Position numbers and translations under genes: made by a program. A stretch of 64,000 nucleotides of DNA from Pseudomonas putida (GTDB lineage: Bacteria > Pseudomonadota > Gammaproteobacteria > Pseudomonadales > Pseudomonadaceae), in contig NZ_CP066306.1 of assembly GCF_016406145.1 (NCBI RefSeq), forward strand, positions 868,001-932,000. The letters run 5' to 3'. Positions 53,679 through 61,326 of the stretch are shown piece after piece (the stretch's first letter is position 1; each line of letters begins with the position of its first letter). Below the pieces are notes generated by a model. The model made no database searches and was not told the origin of the DNA. It saw nothing but the letters and a program-made list of their open reading frames with translations.

Positions 53679-53846
53679 ATGAATCATCATATTTTTATCT
53701 TTGCTTTTAGCAGCTTAATAGCTGCAATGGCCTTTATTTATCCCAATCTATTTTCGATAAGCGTGATGCTCACGCTGTTCGCATATCTCGTATATGACAA
53801 GGTGTTTATCAAATCAACAATAACAAAAAAGGAGAATGTACTATGA
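53679..53846 (+). CDS. 55-residue membrane microprotein
   Basis: A short frame encoding a very hydrophobic protein: MNHHIFIFAFSSLIAAMAF, a proline turn, then LFSISVMLTLFAYLVYDKVF and a lysine-rich tail. It would form two short TM helices. Its stop codon overlaps the next start as ATGA (53843-53846), and that next gene's GGAG lies within this frame, which argues for real translational coupling. No clear ribosome-binding site precedes its own ATG. Confidence 0.55.
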   Translation: MNHHIFIFAFSSLIAAMAFIYPNLFSISVMLTLFAYLVYDKVFIKSTITKKENVL

Positions 53847-54250
53847 AAAAACTCAAAACAATAATCGCTATCGCAGCAATCTTTTCAATGTCAGTAGCAA
53901 ATGCTGATTATGTGGTTAAAGTAAATGTCGATAAAAGCTCAATCAATTTCAAACAATACTATGACAACGTTGGGGTAAATCCTGACGACAACAATATGAA
54001 CAGCAAAGACCCTGCATGCACAGTCAGTCAAGCTGATTTAGATGCTTTCAATGGTAAGTTAATCAGGGTTTTTGACGAAGACAGCGGTTTATCATGCGTC
54101 ATAGATTACGCCGTTCCTGCTGCGACTTTTTCACCTGTCTGCGTTGGCATGGAGCAAGCGACAACGACAGGATTAGAGTTTTCAAACGCTATGATTGCGA
54201 AGGGAGTTAAAGGTTTTGCTTCATTCGCATATTTTGGTGAATGTAAATAA
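53843..54250 (+). CDS. small secreted protein with four cysteines
   Basis: A 135-residue protein with a signal peptide (about 1-21, cut after ANA) and four cysteines at 59, 85, 100 and 134, consistent with two disulfides. The mature part begins DYVVKVNVDKSSINF and has no recognised domain. It is the last gene of the rep operon and ends before a bidirectional terminator. A surface or periplasmic partner of the preceding membrane proteins is likely from order alone. Confidence 0.65.
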   Translation: MKKLKTIIAIAAIFSMSVANADYVVKVNVDKSSINFKQYYDNVGVNPDDNNMNSKDPACTVSQADLDAFNGKLIRVFDEDSGLSCVIDYAVPAATFSPVCVGMEQATTTGLEFSNAMIAKGVKGFASFAYFGECK

Positions 54251-54271
54251 AGAGACATCACAAAAAAAAGC

Positions 54272-54294
54272 AAACGCCTCGAAGGGCGTTTTTT
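54272..54294. terminator. bidirectional terminator between rep and mob operons
   Basis: AAACGCC, a six-base loop and GGCGTTT followed by T on the plus strand and preceded by eight A (T on the minus strand). It lies between the convergent ends of the last plus-strand gene and the relaxase gene. Confidence 0.85.
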
Positions 54295-55714
54295 ACAGTC
54301 TTGGTTTCATCGTGTTGCGTCTTGTACTACTCATCTGCTTTTGCTTTTCTTCATTCTCTTTCTTCATTTCTTCAATATCTTTCATCTTCTGTGCGGACTC
54401 ATTGAGCTTATCAAAGGGGTTCTTCACATTCGATACATTAGCAATAGAAGAATTGCCCGTAGAAAACTTGCTTTCAAATTCTGACCTTCTTTTTCGAAGC
54501 TCAATATGGTCAAGCTGATTTGGTTCAAAACCGTTGAGTTTATAGCCTTTCTGAGCCAACCCCATCATTTCAAACTGAATCCAAGTCTCACGTTTAAAGC
54601 TTCGAATATCACTCGTAACGAAAATTTCTTTGTCATTCTTCTTCTCACACTCTTCAACCATCTTTTGCAGGCCAGCTTTGATGGCGGTAGGACTCATACA
54701 ATTGAACGTCACAGAACCTCGCTCATAGCGAAATGCTTCACGCGGGCTGTCTTTGAAAAAGAAGGACTTTCCATCATCACTATCAAAGCGAGTGTATAGA
54801 GTCTTTTTAGATTTCTTGGCTTTCTCTTCTTTCGTCACTTCATCATCGATAGTGGCGAATTGTGGGCCGCTAAGACCTCCAAACTCACGCTTAGGGGCTG
54901 TTTTCTTCCCCAGACGTGCAAGGGTATCAGAAAAGTCTAAATCCTCGCCAAAACGCTGTTTTAATGACTTGTAGGACGCTCCAACGTCAGAAGCTTTGAA
55001 GACTTGACCATCTTTTTCAAGAGAATACGCCAAGGCAGCGTTTACAAGAATGGAGTAGCCGCCCAGGTCCAAGAGCTGCAAGAACTCACTGGCCGTCAAT
55101 GCAGCATCAGTAGCTTGCAATACATCATCTTTAAATTTGGATTTTTCCGATTTATAGCCTTTTTTCTCGTGCCTATACTCGTTCGATGACTGTGGGTTGG
55201 TCGGCATTTCAGGCTTTAAGAATTTACGATTTTCAACGACCTTCAAACCGTGCTTCAACTCTGTTTCATAGCAGCACTTTTCAAACAAGCGGTAATCATC
55301 TTTTTGATTGTAGATTTCACCCTGATTATTTCGTTTATTCCATACAAGATGAACATGAGTCTCGTCAGTGTCTGTATGCACAGCAAAGCGGTACTTGCGG
55401 TTATCAATGTCGATGGTTTCACGCCAAACGCTCATAGCGTGCTCAAGAGCTTGTTCGGGGGTAACCTCATCATCTTTATCAAAGCTAATCATTTCGTGAA
55501 TAGCAGTGACTTCTTGCTTACGACCTTTTTTATTTTCATACTTGTTGTTTATCTGGTCAAATTTCTTCATGCCCAATTTGTTATAGTCTTCGATACTCGT
55601 ATTTTCAAATTTGGCCTCACTACCACCAATCAACGCAGCTTTCTTGGTAGCATAGTTCATAGCACGACCAGCAGCAGCCGTGTCAGGTAATTTGCTCAAA
55701 ACTTTTCTAATCAT
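54293..55714 (-). CDS. MOBP relaxase
   Basis: A 473-residue mobilization nuclease. The N-terminal relaxase domain shows the probable catalytic Tyr21 (MNYATKK), motif II HEMISFDKDD (His73) and the metal-binding motif III HTDTDETHVHLVW with His113, His120 and His122. The C-terminal region contains a polar segment and a coiled-coil (NESAQKMKDIEEMKKENEEKQKQ). It would nick the element's oriT and pilot the strand. Its start overlaps the mobC stop by four bases. Confidence 0.9.
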   Translation of the reverse strand: MIRKVLSKLPDTAAAGRAMNYATKKAALIGGSEAKFENTSIEDYNKLGMKKFDQINNKYENKKGRKQEVTAIHEMISFDKDDEVTPEQALEHAMSVWRETIDIDNRKYRFAVHTDTDETHVHLVWNKRNNQGEIYNQKDDYRLFEKCCYETELKHGLKVVENRKFLKPEMPTNPQSSNEYRHEKKGYKSEKSKFKDDVLQATDAALTASEFLQLLDLGGYSILVNAALAYSLEKDGQVFKASDVGASYKSLKQRFGEDLDFSDTLARLGKKTAPKREFGGLSGPQFATIDDEVTKEEKAKKSKKTLYTRFDSDDGKSFFFKDSPREAFRYERGSVTFNCMSPTAIKAGLQKMVEECEKKNDKEIFVTSDIRSFKRETWIQFEMMGLAQKGYKLNGFEPNQLDHIELRKRRSEFESKFSTGNSSIANVSNVKNPFDKLNESAQKMKDIEEMKKENEEKQKQMSSTRRNTMKPRL

Positions 55715-56139
55715 TTTGAGCCTCTCTTTTTGATTACTGCTTTTCGTGTCTTGTTAGCAATCAGGTCAGATAAGGTTTCAAAACGAGATGATACAGCTTC
55801 AAGCGTTTTTCTATCTTGCTCTGTGAACTCACTGCCAGAGTTCACTTTCCTCGCCATCTGATTGATGTTATTACCGATGCTGTCGAGCATTTTGTCTATT
55901 TTGACAAAGGCTGCGAGAAGTTCAGAGTTTATGATTTCGACTGTTTGACCAAAACCATCGTCAATGATTTTTTTGAGAAGGGCTGTTTTACTGATTTGCA
56001 AATCTGCTGAAAGTTGATTGAGCTTTGCAATATGTTCTGTACTGGCTCTTATTGTGATTCTTGCATTTCTGTTTTTCATGTGTTCCTTGTGTTTGTTAAT
56101 TTGGTAAGCAAAGGCCGAAGCCTGTTGCTCATTATTCAA
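55711..56139 (-). CDS. mobC: MobC-like mobilization accessory protein
   Basis: A 142-residue protein: a ribbon-helix-helix-like N-terminal part (ARITIRASTEHIAKLNQLSADLQISKTALLKKII) and the MobC signature IGNNINQMARKVN. Such proteins bind near oriT and aid relaxase nicking. Both ends overlap neighbours by four bases (ATGA), so the three-gene mob operon is translationally coupled. Confidence 0.88.
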   Translation of the reverse strand: MNNEQQASAFAYQINKHKEHMKNRNARITIRASTEHIAKLNQLSADLQISKTALLKKIIDDGFGQTVEIINSELLAAFVKIDKMLDSIGNNINQMARKVNSGSEFTEQDRKTLEAVSSRFETLSDLIANKTRKAVIKKRGSK

Positions 56140-56483
56140 TCATCAAAATTAAAATCATCTATTTCTTTCGAAAGCTCTCTAATAAGAAAAGTGATTTGAT
56201 ATATGTATTTCTCTTTATCTAATGTTGAAATTTCTGCAAAGAAATCCTTAGCGTCTTCTGGAAAGTTTTCTATTTTTTCAGTCAATAACAAAATTAAAGT
56301 TGATAAGAAAAAAATTTTTGTTTTAACAGTTGCAGTAAATATTTCATTGAGTACGTGCTTGTAAAACTTCACGCCGGTCTCATTCTGAAAGTTATTCAGA
56401 AACTGTTTAATGTCCTCATCTGAATACATTTTTGGCTCACTCAACATCTCATTTTCTATTTTTACTCTTTTTGGCCTGCTCAT
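56136..56483 (-). CDS. small hypothetical protein, first in mob operon
   Basis: A 115-residue soluble protein of unknown function, with a hydrophobic patch in the middle (IFFLSTLILLLTEKIE) and an acidic tail (KEIDDFNFDD). It overlaps mobC by four bases and is nearest the presumed oriT, so a role in mobilization or its control is inferred from position only. Confidence 0.65.
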   Translation of the reverse strand: MSRPKRVKIENEMLSEPKMYSDEDIKQFLNNFQNETGVKFYKHVLNEIFTATVKTKIFFLSTLILLLTEKIENFPEDAKDFFAEISTLDKEKYIYQITFLIRELSKEIDDFNFDD

Positions 56484-56780
56484 AAGTTTCTCCGAAATTA
56501 TTTATTTTTCATGAAGTCTCGCTTTAGATTTGGCTCTTAAAATTTTCAAACGTCAGTGCAGAAAATCAAGCGGAAATGGAGTTAAAAAGACCGAAGGTTT
56601 TTTAACGCCAGACTAATTAACGAACGTTAATTGGTCTGACATTTCCATTGCTTGCCTAAAAAGAAAGTCCTCATATAAAATAAGTTATCATATATTTTAA
56701 TGCTTTCAAGTGTCAGACAAATATGTCAGACCAAAAAGGTGTCAGACCAAATTAGAAAGCGTCAGACAAAACGTCAGACA
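56484..56780. other. putative oriT region
   Basis: A gene-free 359-base stretch (to 56842) upstream of the mob operon. It holds a 16-base imperfect inverted repeat (56607-56622 with 56625-56640, 14 of 16 pairs) around two bases, and five direct copies of GTCAGACMAA at 56712, 56725, 56741, 56761 and 56773. The right arm of the inverted repeat contains the same decamer in reverse (TTGGTCTGAC, 56631-56640). oriTs usually carry such an inverted repeat next to nic. Confidence 0.6.
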
Positions 56781-56782
56781 AA
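56712..56782 (+). repeat. five GTCAGACMAA direct repeats
   Basis: Decamers at 56712-56721, 56725-56734, 56741-56750, 56761-56770 and 56773-56782, spaced 13, 16, 20 and 12 bases. They are too short and irregular for a CRISPR array and look like multiple binding sites for one DNA-binding protein, such as MobC or a regulator. Confidence 0.85.
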
Positions 56783-56812
56783 TAAAAAAGGCCATCACAT
56801 AAATGACGGCCT
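56781..56812 (-). terminator. terminator of the recombinase gene
   Basis: AGGCCATC (56789-56796) pairs with GACGGCCT (56805-56812), seven of eight, with a run of A on the plus strand before it, i.e. T on the minus strand. It lies 30 bases after the recombinase stop. Confidence 0.8.
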
Positions 56813-56842
56813 CTTAATCGTTTGAAGGTTAGATTTTAGGTG

Positions 56843-58603
56843 CTAAATCGTTTGATGTTTAGACGTGCTTGTAAGCATGGAGCCCAAGTTTTCAAATCCA
56901 TAGCACTCTAACGGAGCAGACCTGTTTTCGTTCTTTGTGCTCAACTGGCCAATACAGTCACTTCCGACATATGCAGAAGCGGCCAAAGTATCGTTCGAGA
57001 AGTCAAAGCTGAATTTGATAGCGTTGGAAGTTAGGAAGTTTATGATATTCAACCGGCCTTCCTCTGTTATCAAGAATTCTTTGGTTTTTTTCAGGTTATT
57101 GAATTCAAGTCGATGGATTTTAGTTTGGTTTTTGCTGACTTCAAGTTTTTCGATTTCCTCACGTATAGAACTCAATTCCTGTTCTTCTTTTGATAGTCGA
57201 GTGATTATGACCAACGGAATTGCTCCGCTTGTCAGTGCTTCGACCGACTTGTTCAAGTTAGATATGCTTACTTCAAGCTCATGTTTACGTGTGGTTAGTT
57301 CTTTTAATTTCTTTTTCGTTTCTCTATCTGCACTTGGTTTGGCTTTCGAAAGCTCCAGAAATTTTCTGGCAAGCTTGATAGCCCCACTTGAATTCTCGTT
57401 AATCGACTCAAGTGCTTTGTTTATGTCCTCAATTTCTTTCAATGTCGCTTCGTCAAGTTCTTTGTATTGCGTAATATCGATTGGGCTAACAGATGTTCTG
57501 GCGTTATTCAGGCGGTCGAATTCTTTCATGGTGTCAAAGAATATCTTGACTGCTAAGTCGTAGCGGAAGCGGTTTTTACAGGCACCTGTCTCAATGTTCT
57601 GCTGGCAGGTCATGTAAAAATATCGCCTTCCTTTACGATTGTAATTGTTCATGAAGACAAGAGATTTGCCGCAACGTTGGCAAAAGCAGGAGTGACGGAA
57701 AATATTGATATTGTCTTGCGTTACTCGACCGCTATGCTTTCGGACCTTGCGGTTTTTCATCGCTTCCTTAGCTTCAAGGAAAAGCGAAGGCTCTACCATT
57801 TTGGGATAATAATCTTCAACATATTTATCGAAAACAATTTTCCCCTCAATCTTTTTTTGAGACATGAAATAACCAAGTATATACTTTGTCTCAAACAAAT
57901 CTTTGACGCGAGCTTGAGTCCAATTGATTTTTGCAAACTGATTTGCTTTTTTGATGGTCGCCGTAACACCTTCGCGTTTTAGATTTTGAAGAATGAATTC
58001 AATCTCGTCCCTTGCTACTTCATCTATCCCAAGCGACTGCGTTGCTTCATTAAAAATCACGCCGTAAGGAAGGCGATTTTTATTGAATACAATACCTGTT
58101 TCAGCTTCGGTTTTTGCCTTTCTCCATGCAGATTTCCGCCGTGTACTCTTAGTCAAGCTCTCTTCATGAGCACGGGTCGAAATCACAGAAAGCATGATGT
58201 CTTGATGTAGGGTGTCTTGCTGATTCTCACGTAATCGATAGACATAACCATCAATCGTGGTGACTATAATCACCCCTTTTTTCAGAATCCCGTAAACAAG
58301 GTCTTTTGTTTGCAGCAGTCTTTGGCGGCTCAAACGGTCGATACTTTCTACAAAGACATAATCACCTTCCGAAATTGTTAGAGCTTCAATTTGGTCGATT
58401 AGGTCTTTTAGCTTCCCTTTTTTCTCGTTGTCGCCTGTATATGCCGACACACCGTCTTCATAGAAGAAATTTTCTTCGGGCACCTCCACTCCGTGACTGG
58501 CTGCAATGGCCCGGATTCCCGCTTTCTGGCGGGTTACGCTGTCCTTGTCGTCTGTACCTTGGCGACGGGTCGAATATCGAATGTAGGCGTATCCAGTAGG
58601 CAT
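56843..58603 (-). CDS. large serine recombinase (integrase)
   Basis: A 586-residue site-specific recombinase. The resolvase domain occupies about residues 1-155, with the catalytic serine in YIRYSTRRQG (Ser11) and the arginine motif ESIDRLSRQR. The recombinase domain (about 165-270) follows, then a zinc ribbon with CFCQRCGKS (about residue 310) and a Cys in MTCQQ and TGAC, and a coiled-coil (about 395-500) as in phiC31/TP901-type integrases. It reads inward from the right end, with its start 63 bases from the core. The first 40 codons are clearly richer in GC than the rest. It should excise and integrate the element at psiE. Confidence 0.93.
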   Translation of the reverse strand: MPTGYAYIRYSTRRQGTDDKDSVTRQKAGIRAIAASHGVEVPEENFFYEDGVSAYTGDNEKKGKLKDLIDQIEALTISEGDYVFVESIDRLSRQRLLQTKDLVYGILKKGVIIVTTIDGYVYRLRENQQDTLHQDIMLSVISTRAHEESLTKSTRRKSAWRKAKTEAETGIVFNKNRLPYGVIFNEATQSLGIDEVARDEIEFILQNLKREGVTATIKKANQFAKINWTQARVKDLFETKYILGYFMSQKKIEGKIVFDKYVEDYYPKMVEPSLFLEAKEAMKNRKVRKHSGRVTQDNINIFRHSCFCQRCGKSLVFMNNYNRKGRRYFYMTCQQNIETGACKNRFRYDLAVKIFFDTMKEFDRLNNARTSVSPIDITQYKELDEATLKEIEDINKALESINENSSGAIKLARKFLELSKAKPSADRETKKKLKELTTRKHELEVSISNLNKSVEALTSGAIPLVIITRLSKEEQELSSIREEIEKLEVSKNQTKIHRLEFNNLKKTKEFLITEEGRLNIINFLTSNAIKFSFDFSNDTLAASAYVGSDCIGQLSTKNENRSAPLECYGFENLGSMLTSTSKHQTI

Positions 58604-58642
58604 GATTCATCCTCGGCTATGGGGCAAGTCTACCGGGTGTCT

Positions 58643-58651
58643 GTGTGTTAG
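58643..58651. repeat. terminal inverted repeat, right arm
   Basis: GTGTGTTAG, the reverse complement of the left arm at 46880-46888, 14 bases inside the right core. Confidence 0.6.
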
Positions 58652-58665
58652 AAAACGTCACTCGG

Positions 58666-58676
58666 TCAAGACCAAC
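58666..58676. other. attachment core, right copy
   Basis: TCAAGACCAAC, identical to 46860-46870. It is followed directly by CACATGCCTATCCGC, the continuation of the host psiE frame. Confidence 0.9.
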
Positions 58677-58901
58677 CACATGCCTATCCGCTTCCTGCTG
58701 TATGTGGCGATCACCGCGCTCACCCGCCTGCTGATCGGTGATGTGTCGCACCACAAGGCGCCGGATGAGGGCCTGCTGTACCTGTGCGGGGGCATCCTGC
58801 TGCTGGCGTTTTCGATCCTGGTGGTGCGCTACGCCTCGTACCGTTACCCCTCGACCAAGGTGCTGGACGCCAATGGCAAGGCAGTGGAAGAGGGCAAGTA
58901 G
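58677..58901 (+). pseudogene. psiE: host psiE, 3' fragment
   Basis: The last 74 codons of host psiE (HMPIRFLLYVAITALTRLLI through the end VEEGK), in host-like GC content, with two TM segments. It has lost its promoter and start; the open frame reaches back to 58602 inside the element but overlaps the recombinase start on the other strand and lacks a convincing ribosome-binding site. Joined to 46625-46870 it gives an intact 156-residue PsiE. Confidence 0.92.
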
Positions 58902-58904
58902 CCG

Positions 58905-59195
58905 TCAGTTGGCGATGGAGTGACCTGACTGCTGGCGCGGGTCGCGGGTGAGGGCGGCCAGTACCTGCAAAGGGTTCTGCCCCAGTTCGATGGCCAAGCC
59001 CAGGCGTATGCTGTCGATGACTCGCTGCAGGCGCACCGGGTCGTTGCGCTGGGCCTGGGTGATCAGGCGCTTGGCGACCACGCCGGCGTCATCTGACAGG
59101 GTCAGCATGATGCTGCCGTCCAGGCGCTCGATGCTCAGGTTGACGCGATACTCGGGGGCGAAGGCGGCGCTGATCTGTTCGAAGGGATTGTTCAT
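58905..59195 (-). CDS. DUF3509 protein
   Basis: A 96-residue protein of the Pseudomonas-specific DUF3509 family: the N-terminus NPFEQISAAFAPEYRVNLS and ERLDGSIMLTLSD lead to VAKRLITQAQRNDPVRLQRVIDSIR. It has no signal peptide or TM segment and its function is unknown. The start at 59195 fits the family; 34 upstream codons lack support. It is convergent with the psiE remnant, three bases away. Confidence 0.82.
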   Translation of the reverse strand: MNNPFEQISAAFAPEYRVNLSIERLDGSIMLTLSDDAGVVAKRLITQAQRNDPVRLQRVIDSIRLGLAIELGQNPLQVLAALTRDPRQQSGHSIAN

Positions 59196-59370
59196 GGTCT
59201 GGGCCTGCAATAGGTGATTGCAGGAATTGACCGGGTAGATCCCGGGTTGGTTCAGGGCATTTGATCCGGTAGCCTTGGCGTCATCAGGACAAGGCAATTA
59301 GCCACTAGTGTGGCTACACTCCTTTGACCAAAGCCGCGATGGCTGGCCTCTGGCCTGCAAAGGAGTGCCC

Positions 59371-61326
59371 GTGGTTCCCTCTTCCGCTGCACGCCAGCGT
59401 GGCGCGATCGGCCTGATGGCTGTCACCACACTGGCCCTGGCCTTGCTTTTCATGCTGGTAGTGGTCGACAGCGGCCGCCTTTACCTTGAACAGCGCAAGT
59501 TGCAACGCATCGCCGACATGGCCGCGCTGGAAGCTGCAGGCCAGTCTGCCGTGTGCACGGGCAATGGCCCGCAGGCCACGGCCATTGCCAGCGTAGCCGC
59601 GGCCCGCAACGGCCACACGCCCGGCAGCCCCTTGGTGGCCAGTTGCGGTTACCTGCAGACCGGTGCCAATAGCCTGCGCACGTTTACCAGTGACAATGCC
59701 CGTAACGAAGCGATACGGGTCGATGTCAGCAACACAGTCACCACCAGTTTTGCCGCTGGCATCTACATCCTGACCCAAGGGGGGGAGGTGCCGCTGACCT
59801 CGACTTTGCAGGCCCATGCTGTGGCATCGAAACCATTGCCGCCACAGGCCATGCTGAGCATTCGCACTACGTTGGCCACGGTCGATTCGCGCCAGTCGGC
59901 GTTGCTCGATGGCCTGCTCGGCGCTTTGGGAGGCAATGTGCAGCTTGGCCTCGCGGGCTGGAAAGGCATAGCCGCAACCGATCTCAACGTGCTCAACTAC
60001 CTCGACCAGTTGGCTGTCGACCTGCAATTGACCGTCGGCGACTACGAGCAGCTGCTCAATGCCGACGCCACTGCCACACAATTGCTGGAAGCGGCGGTCA
60101 AGGTACTTGAGCAAAGCGGTGCCGCCGCCGATATCGTCACCAACCTGGGCAAGGTCGCCCTGGGGGCCGGGAACAGCACGTTGCTGCAATTGGGCGACAT
60201 TCTCGATATTCAGAACGGTACTGCCCAAGCGGGGCTGGACGCCAGCATCCAGCTGCTGCAGCTGGTGCAGGGGGTGATCCAGCTGGCTGCCAGCGAAAGC
60301 GCAGCCACTGCCGACTTGCCGATTAGCGTGCTCGGCCTGATCAACGGCCGGGTGCGGCTGAAAGTGATCGAGCCGCAACAGGTATCGGCGGTCGGCGATC
60401 CGCGTACGGATGAACTGAGGGTTCACACGGCTCAGGTGCGGGCGATGATTTCGCTCGACCTGCCGCTGCTCAATACCGTCTTCGGCCTGGTCAATGCGGT
60501 GCTCGACCTTGTCTCGCCACTGACCAACGTGCTCAACAACCTGCTCAGCCTGAACCTGGCTTCGACACTGGAGTCGGTGCTATGCCTGTTGGGGGTGCCG
60601 TGCACTGTCACCGATATCGTGCTGGTGCCCGACAAGCTTCAGCTGGACATTGGCCTTGAGGTCGCCGAAGCCACGGCACGCCTCGACCCGCAGTCTCCTG
60701 ACACGTTCAGATGCTCGCCCAAGCGTTTGACCGTTCAGGCGCAGAGCGCTGCTGCCAAGCTGGCGGTAGGGCGTTTCGATTCCACTAATGCGTTCTTCAC
60801 CACCGGCACTACCGCTGTCAAGGCGCTGCCATTGATCGATATCGGCACCAAGCGCTGCACCAAGTTGCTGATACTCGGAACTTGCGAAAGCCGAATACCC
60901 TACGCCGGTGGCGGCCTTGGCCTGCGGGTCGACAGCAAGCTGCTGGGCAGTGGCCCGGTAGAGCACCCGCTGGTGTTCCAGGGCCCGGTTAGCGAACCGC
61001 CCAATATCGGGCAGCCCGCCGCCTACCTGAACATGCGCCCCGTCAATGACAATGTGGTCGGCAGCCTCAGCGATACCTTGCTGGGCGTCCAGCTCCAGGC
61101 CTTCAAACCCACTGCCAACAGTGGCCTCGGCGATGTACTGGTGATCGCCGGCAATGTACTCGGTACGGTCAAAGGCATCATCGAACCTTTGATAAGGGGG
61201 TTGCTCAGCCCCCTGATCGACCCCTTGGTCAATGTGCTGCTGAAAGTCCTGGGAATCGACCTGGTCAATACCGACGTCGGCGCCAACCTCAGTTGTTCCA
61301 CCGGCCGTGCTCAGTTGGTGTTGTAG
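59371..61326 (+). CDS. TadG-like pilus-associated membrane protein
   Basis: A 651-residue protein with a TadE/TadG-type N-terminus: ARQRGAIGLMAVTTLALALLFMLVVVDSGRLYLEQRKLQRIADMAALEAAG, one TM helix with the Q/E-x-L-Q-x-x-A-D-x-A-A-L-x-A signature, then a long extracytoplasmic region ending in repeated Leu/Val-rich segments (LVNVLLKVLGIDLV). A C-terminal Tad_C-like domain is likely. GTG at 59371 with AAGGAG five bases ahead fits this N-terminus. No other tad genes are in the window. Its 3' end overlaps the convergent kinase gene by 16 bases. Confidence 0.78.
   Translation: MVPSSAARQRGAIGLMAVTTLALALLFMLVVVDSGRLYLEQRKLQRIADMAALEAAGQSAVCTGNGPQATAIASVAAARNGHTPGSPLVASCGYLQTGANSLRTFTSDNARNEAIRVDVSNTVTTSFAAGIYILTQGGEVPLTSTLQAHAVASKPLPPQAMLSIRTTLATVDSRQSALLDGLLGALGGNVQLGLAGWKGIAATDLNVLNYLDQLAVDLQLTVGDYEQLLNADATATQLLEAAVKVLEQSGAAADIVTNLGKVALGAGNSTLLQLGDILDIQNGTAQAGLDASIQLLQLVQGVIQLAASESAATADLPISVLGLINGRVRLKVIEPQQVSAVGDPRTDELRVHTAQVRAMISLDLPLLNTVFGLVNAVLDLVSPLTNVLNNLLSLNLASTLESVLCLLGVPCTVTDIVLVPDKLQLDIGLEVAEATARLDPQSPDTFRCSPKRLTVQAQSAAAKLAVGRFDSTNAFFTTGTTAVKALPLIDIGTKRCTKLLILGTCESRIPYAGGGLGLRVDSKLLGSGPVEHPLVFQGPVSEPPNIGQPAAYLNMRPVNDNVVGSLSDTLLGVQLQAFKPTANSGLGDVLVIAGNVLGTVKGIIEPLIRGLLSPLIDPLVNVLLKVLGIDLVNTDVGANLSCSTGRAQLVL

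Larger units (their letters stand above)
46871..58676. mobile_element. integrative and mobilizable element in psiE (serine recombinase)
   Basis: About 11.8 kb of mostly AT-rich DNA inserted in psiE, bounded by 11-bp core repeats. It encodes a large serine recombinase (right end, reading inward), a MOBP relaxase operon, a Rep protein with an iteron-type origin, a membrane/secreted protein operon, an orphan gene, a two-gene cargo cassette and an intact psiE homologue. It has no complete conjugation machinery (no VirB4-type ATPase or coupling protein), so it would need a helper. The plasmid-type origin suggests that it replicates after excision or descends from an integrated plasmid. The low GC content points to a non-Pseudomonas source for the interior. 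Confidence 0.9.

Noticed and set aside
52323..54250. The membrane/secreted operon as a complete type IV secretion system
   Set aside because: No VirB4, VirB11, coupling-protein or core-complex genes are present.
56712..56782. Short regular repeats considered as a CRISPR array
   Set aside because: The units are only 10 bases, spacers are 2-10 bases, and no cas gene is near.
46871..58676. The element as a prophage
   Set aside because: No capsid, terminase, portal, tail or lysis gene; replication and mobilization genes are plasmid-type.
58602..58676. The upstream extension of the 3' psiE fragment as a new fusion gene start
   Set aside because: It overlaps the recombinase start on the other strand and has no ribosome-binding site; it is chance reading frame across the junction.
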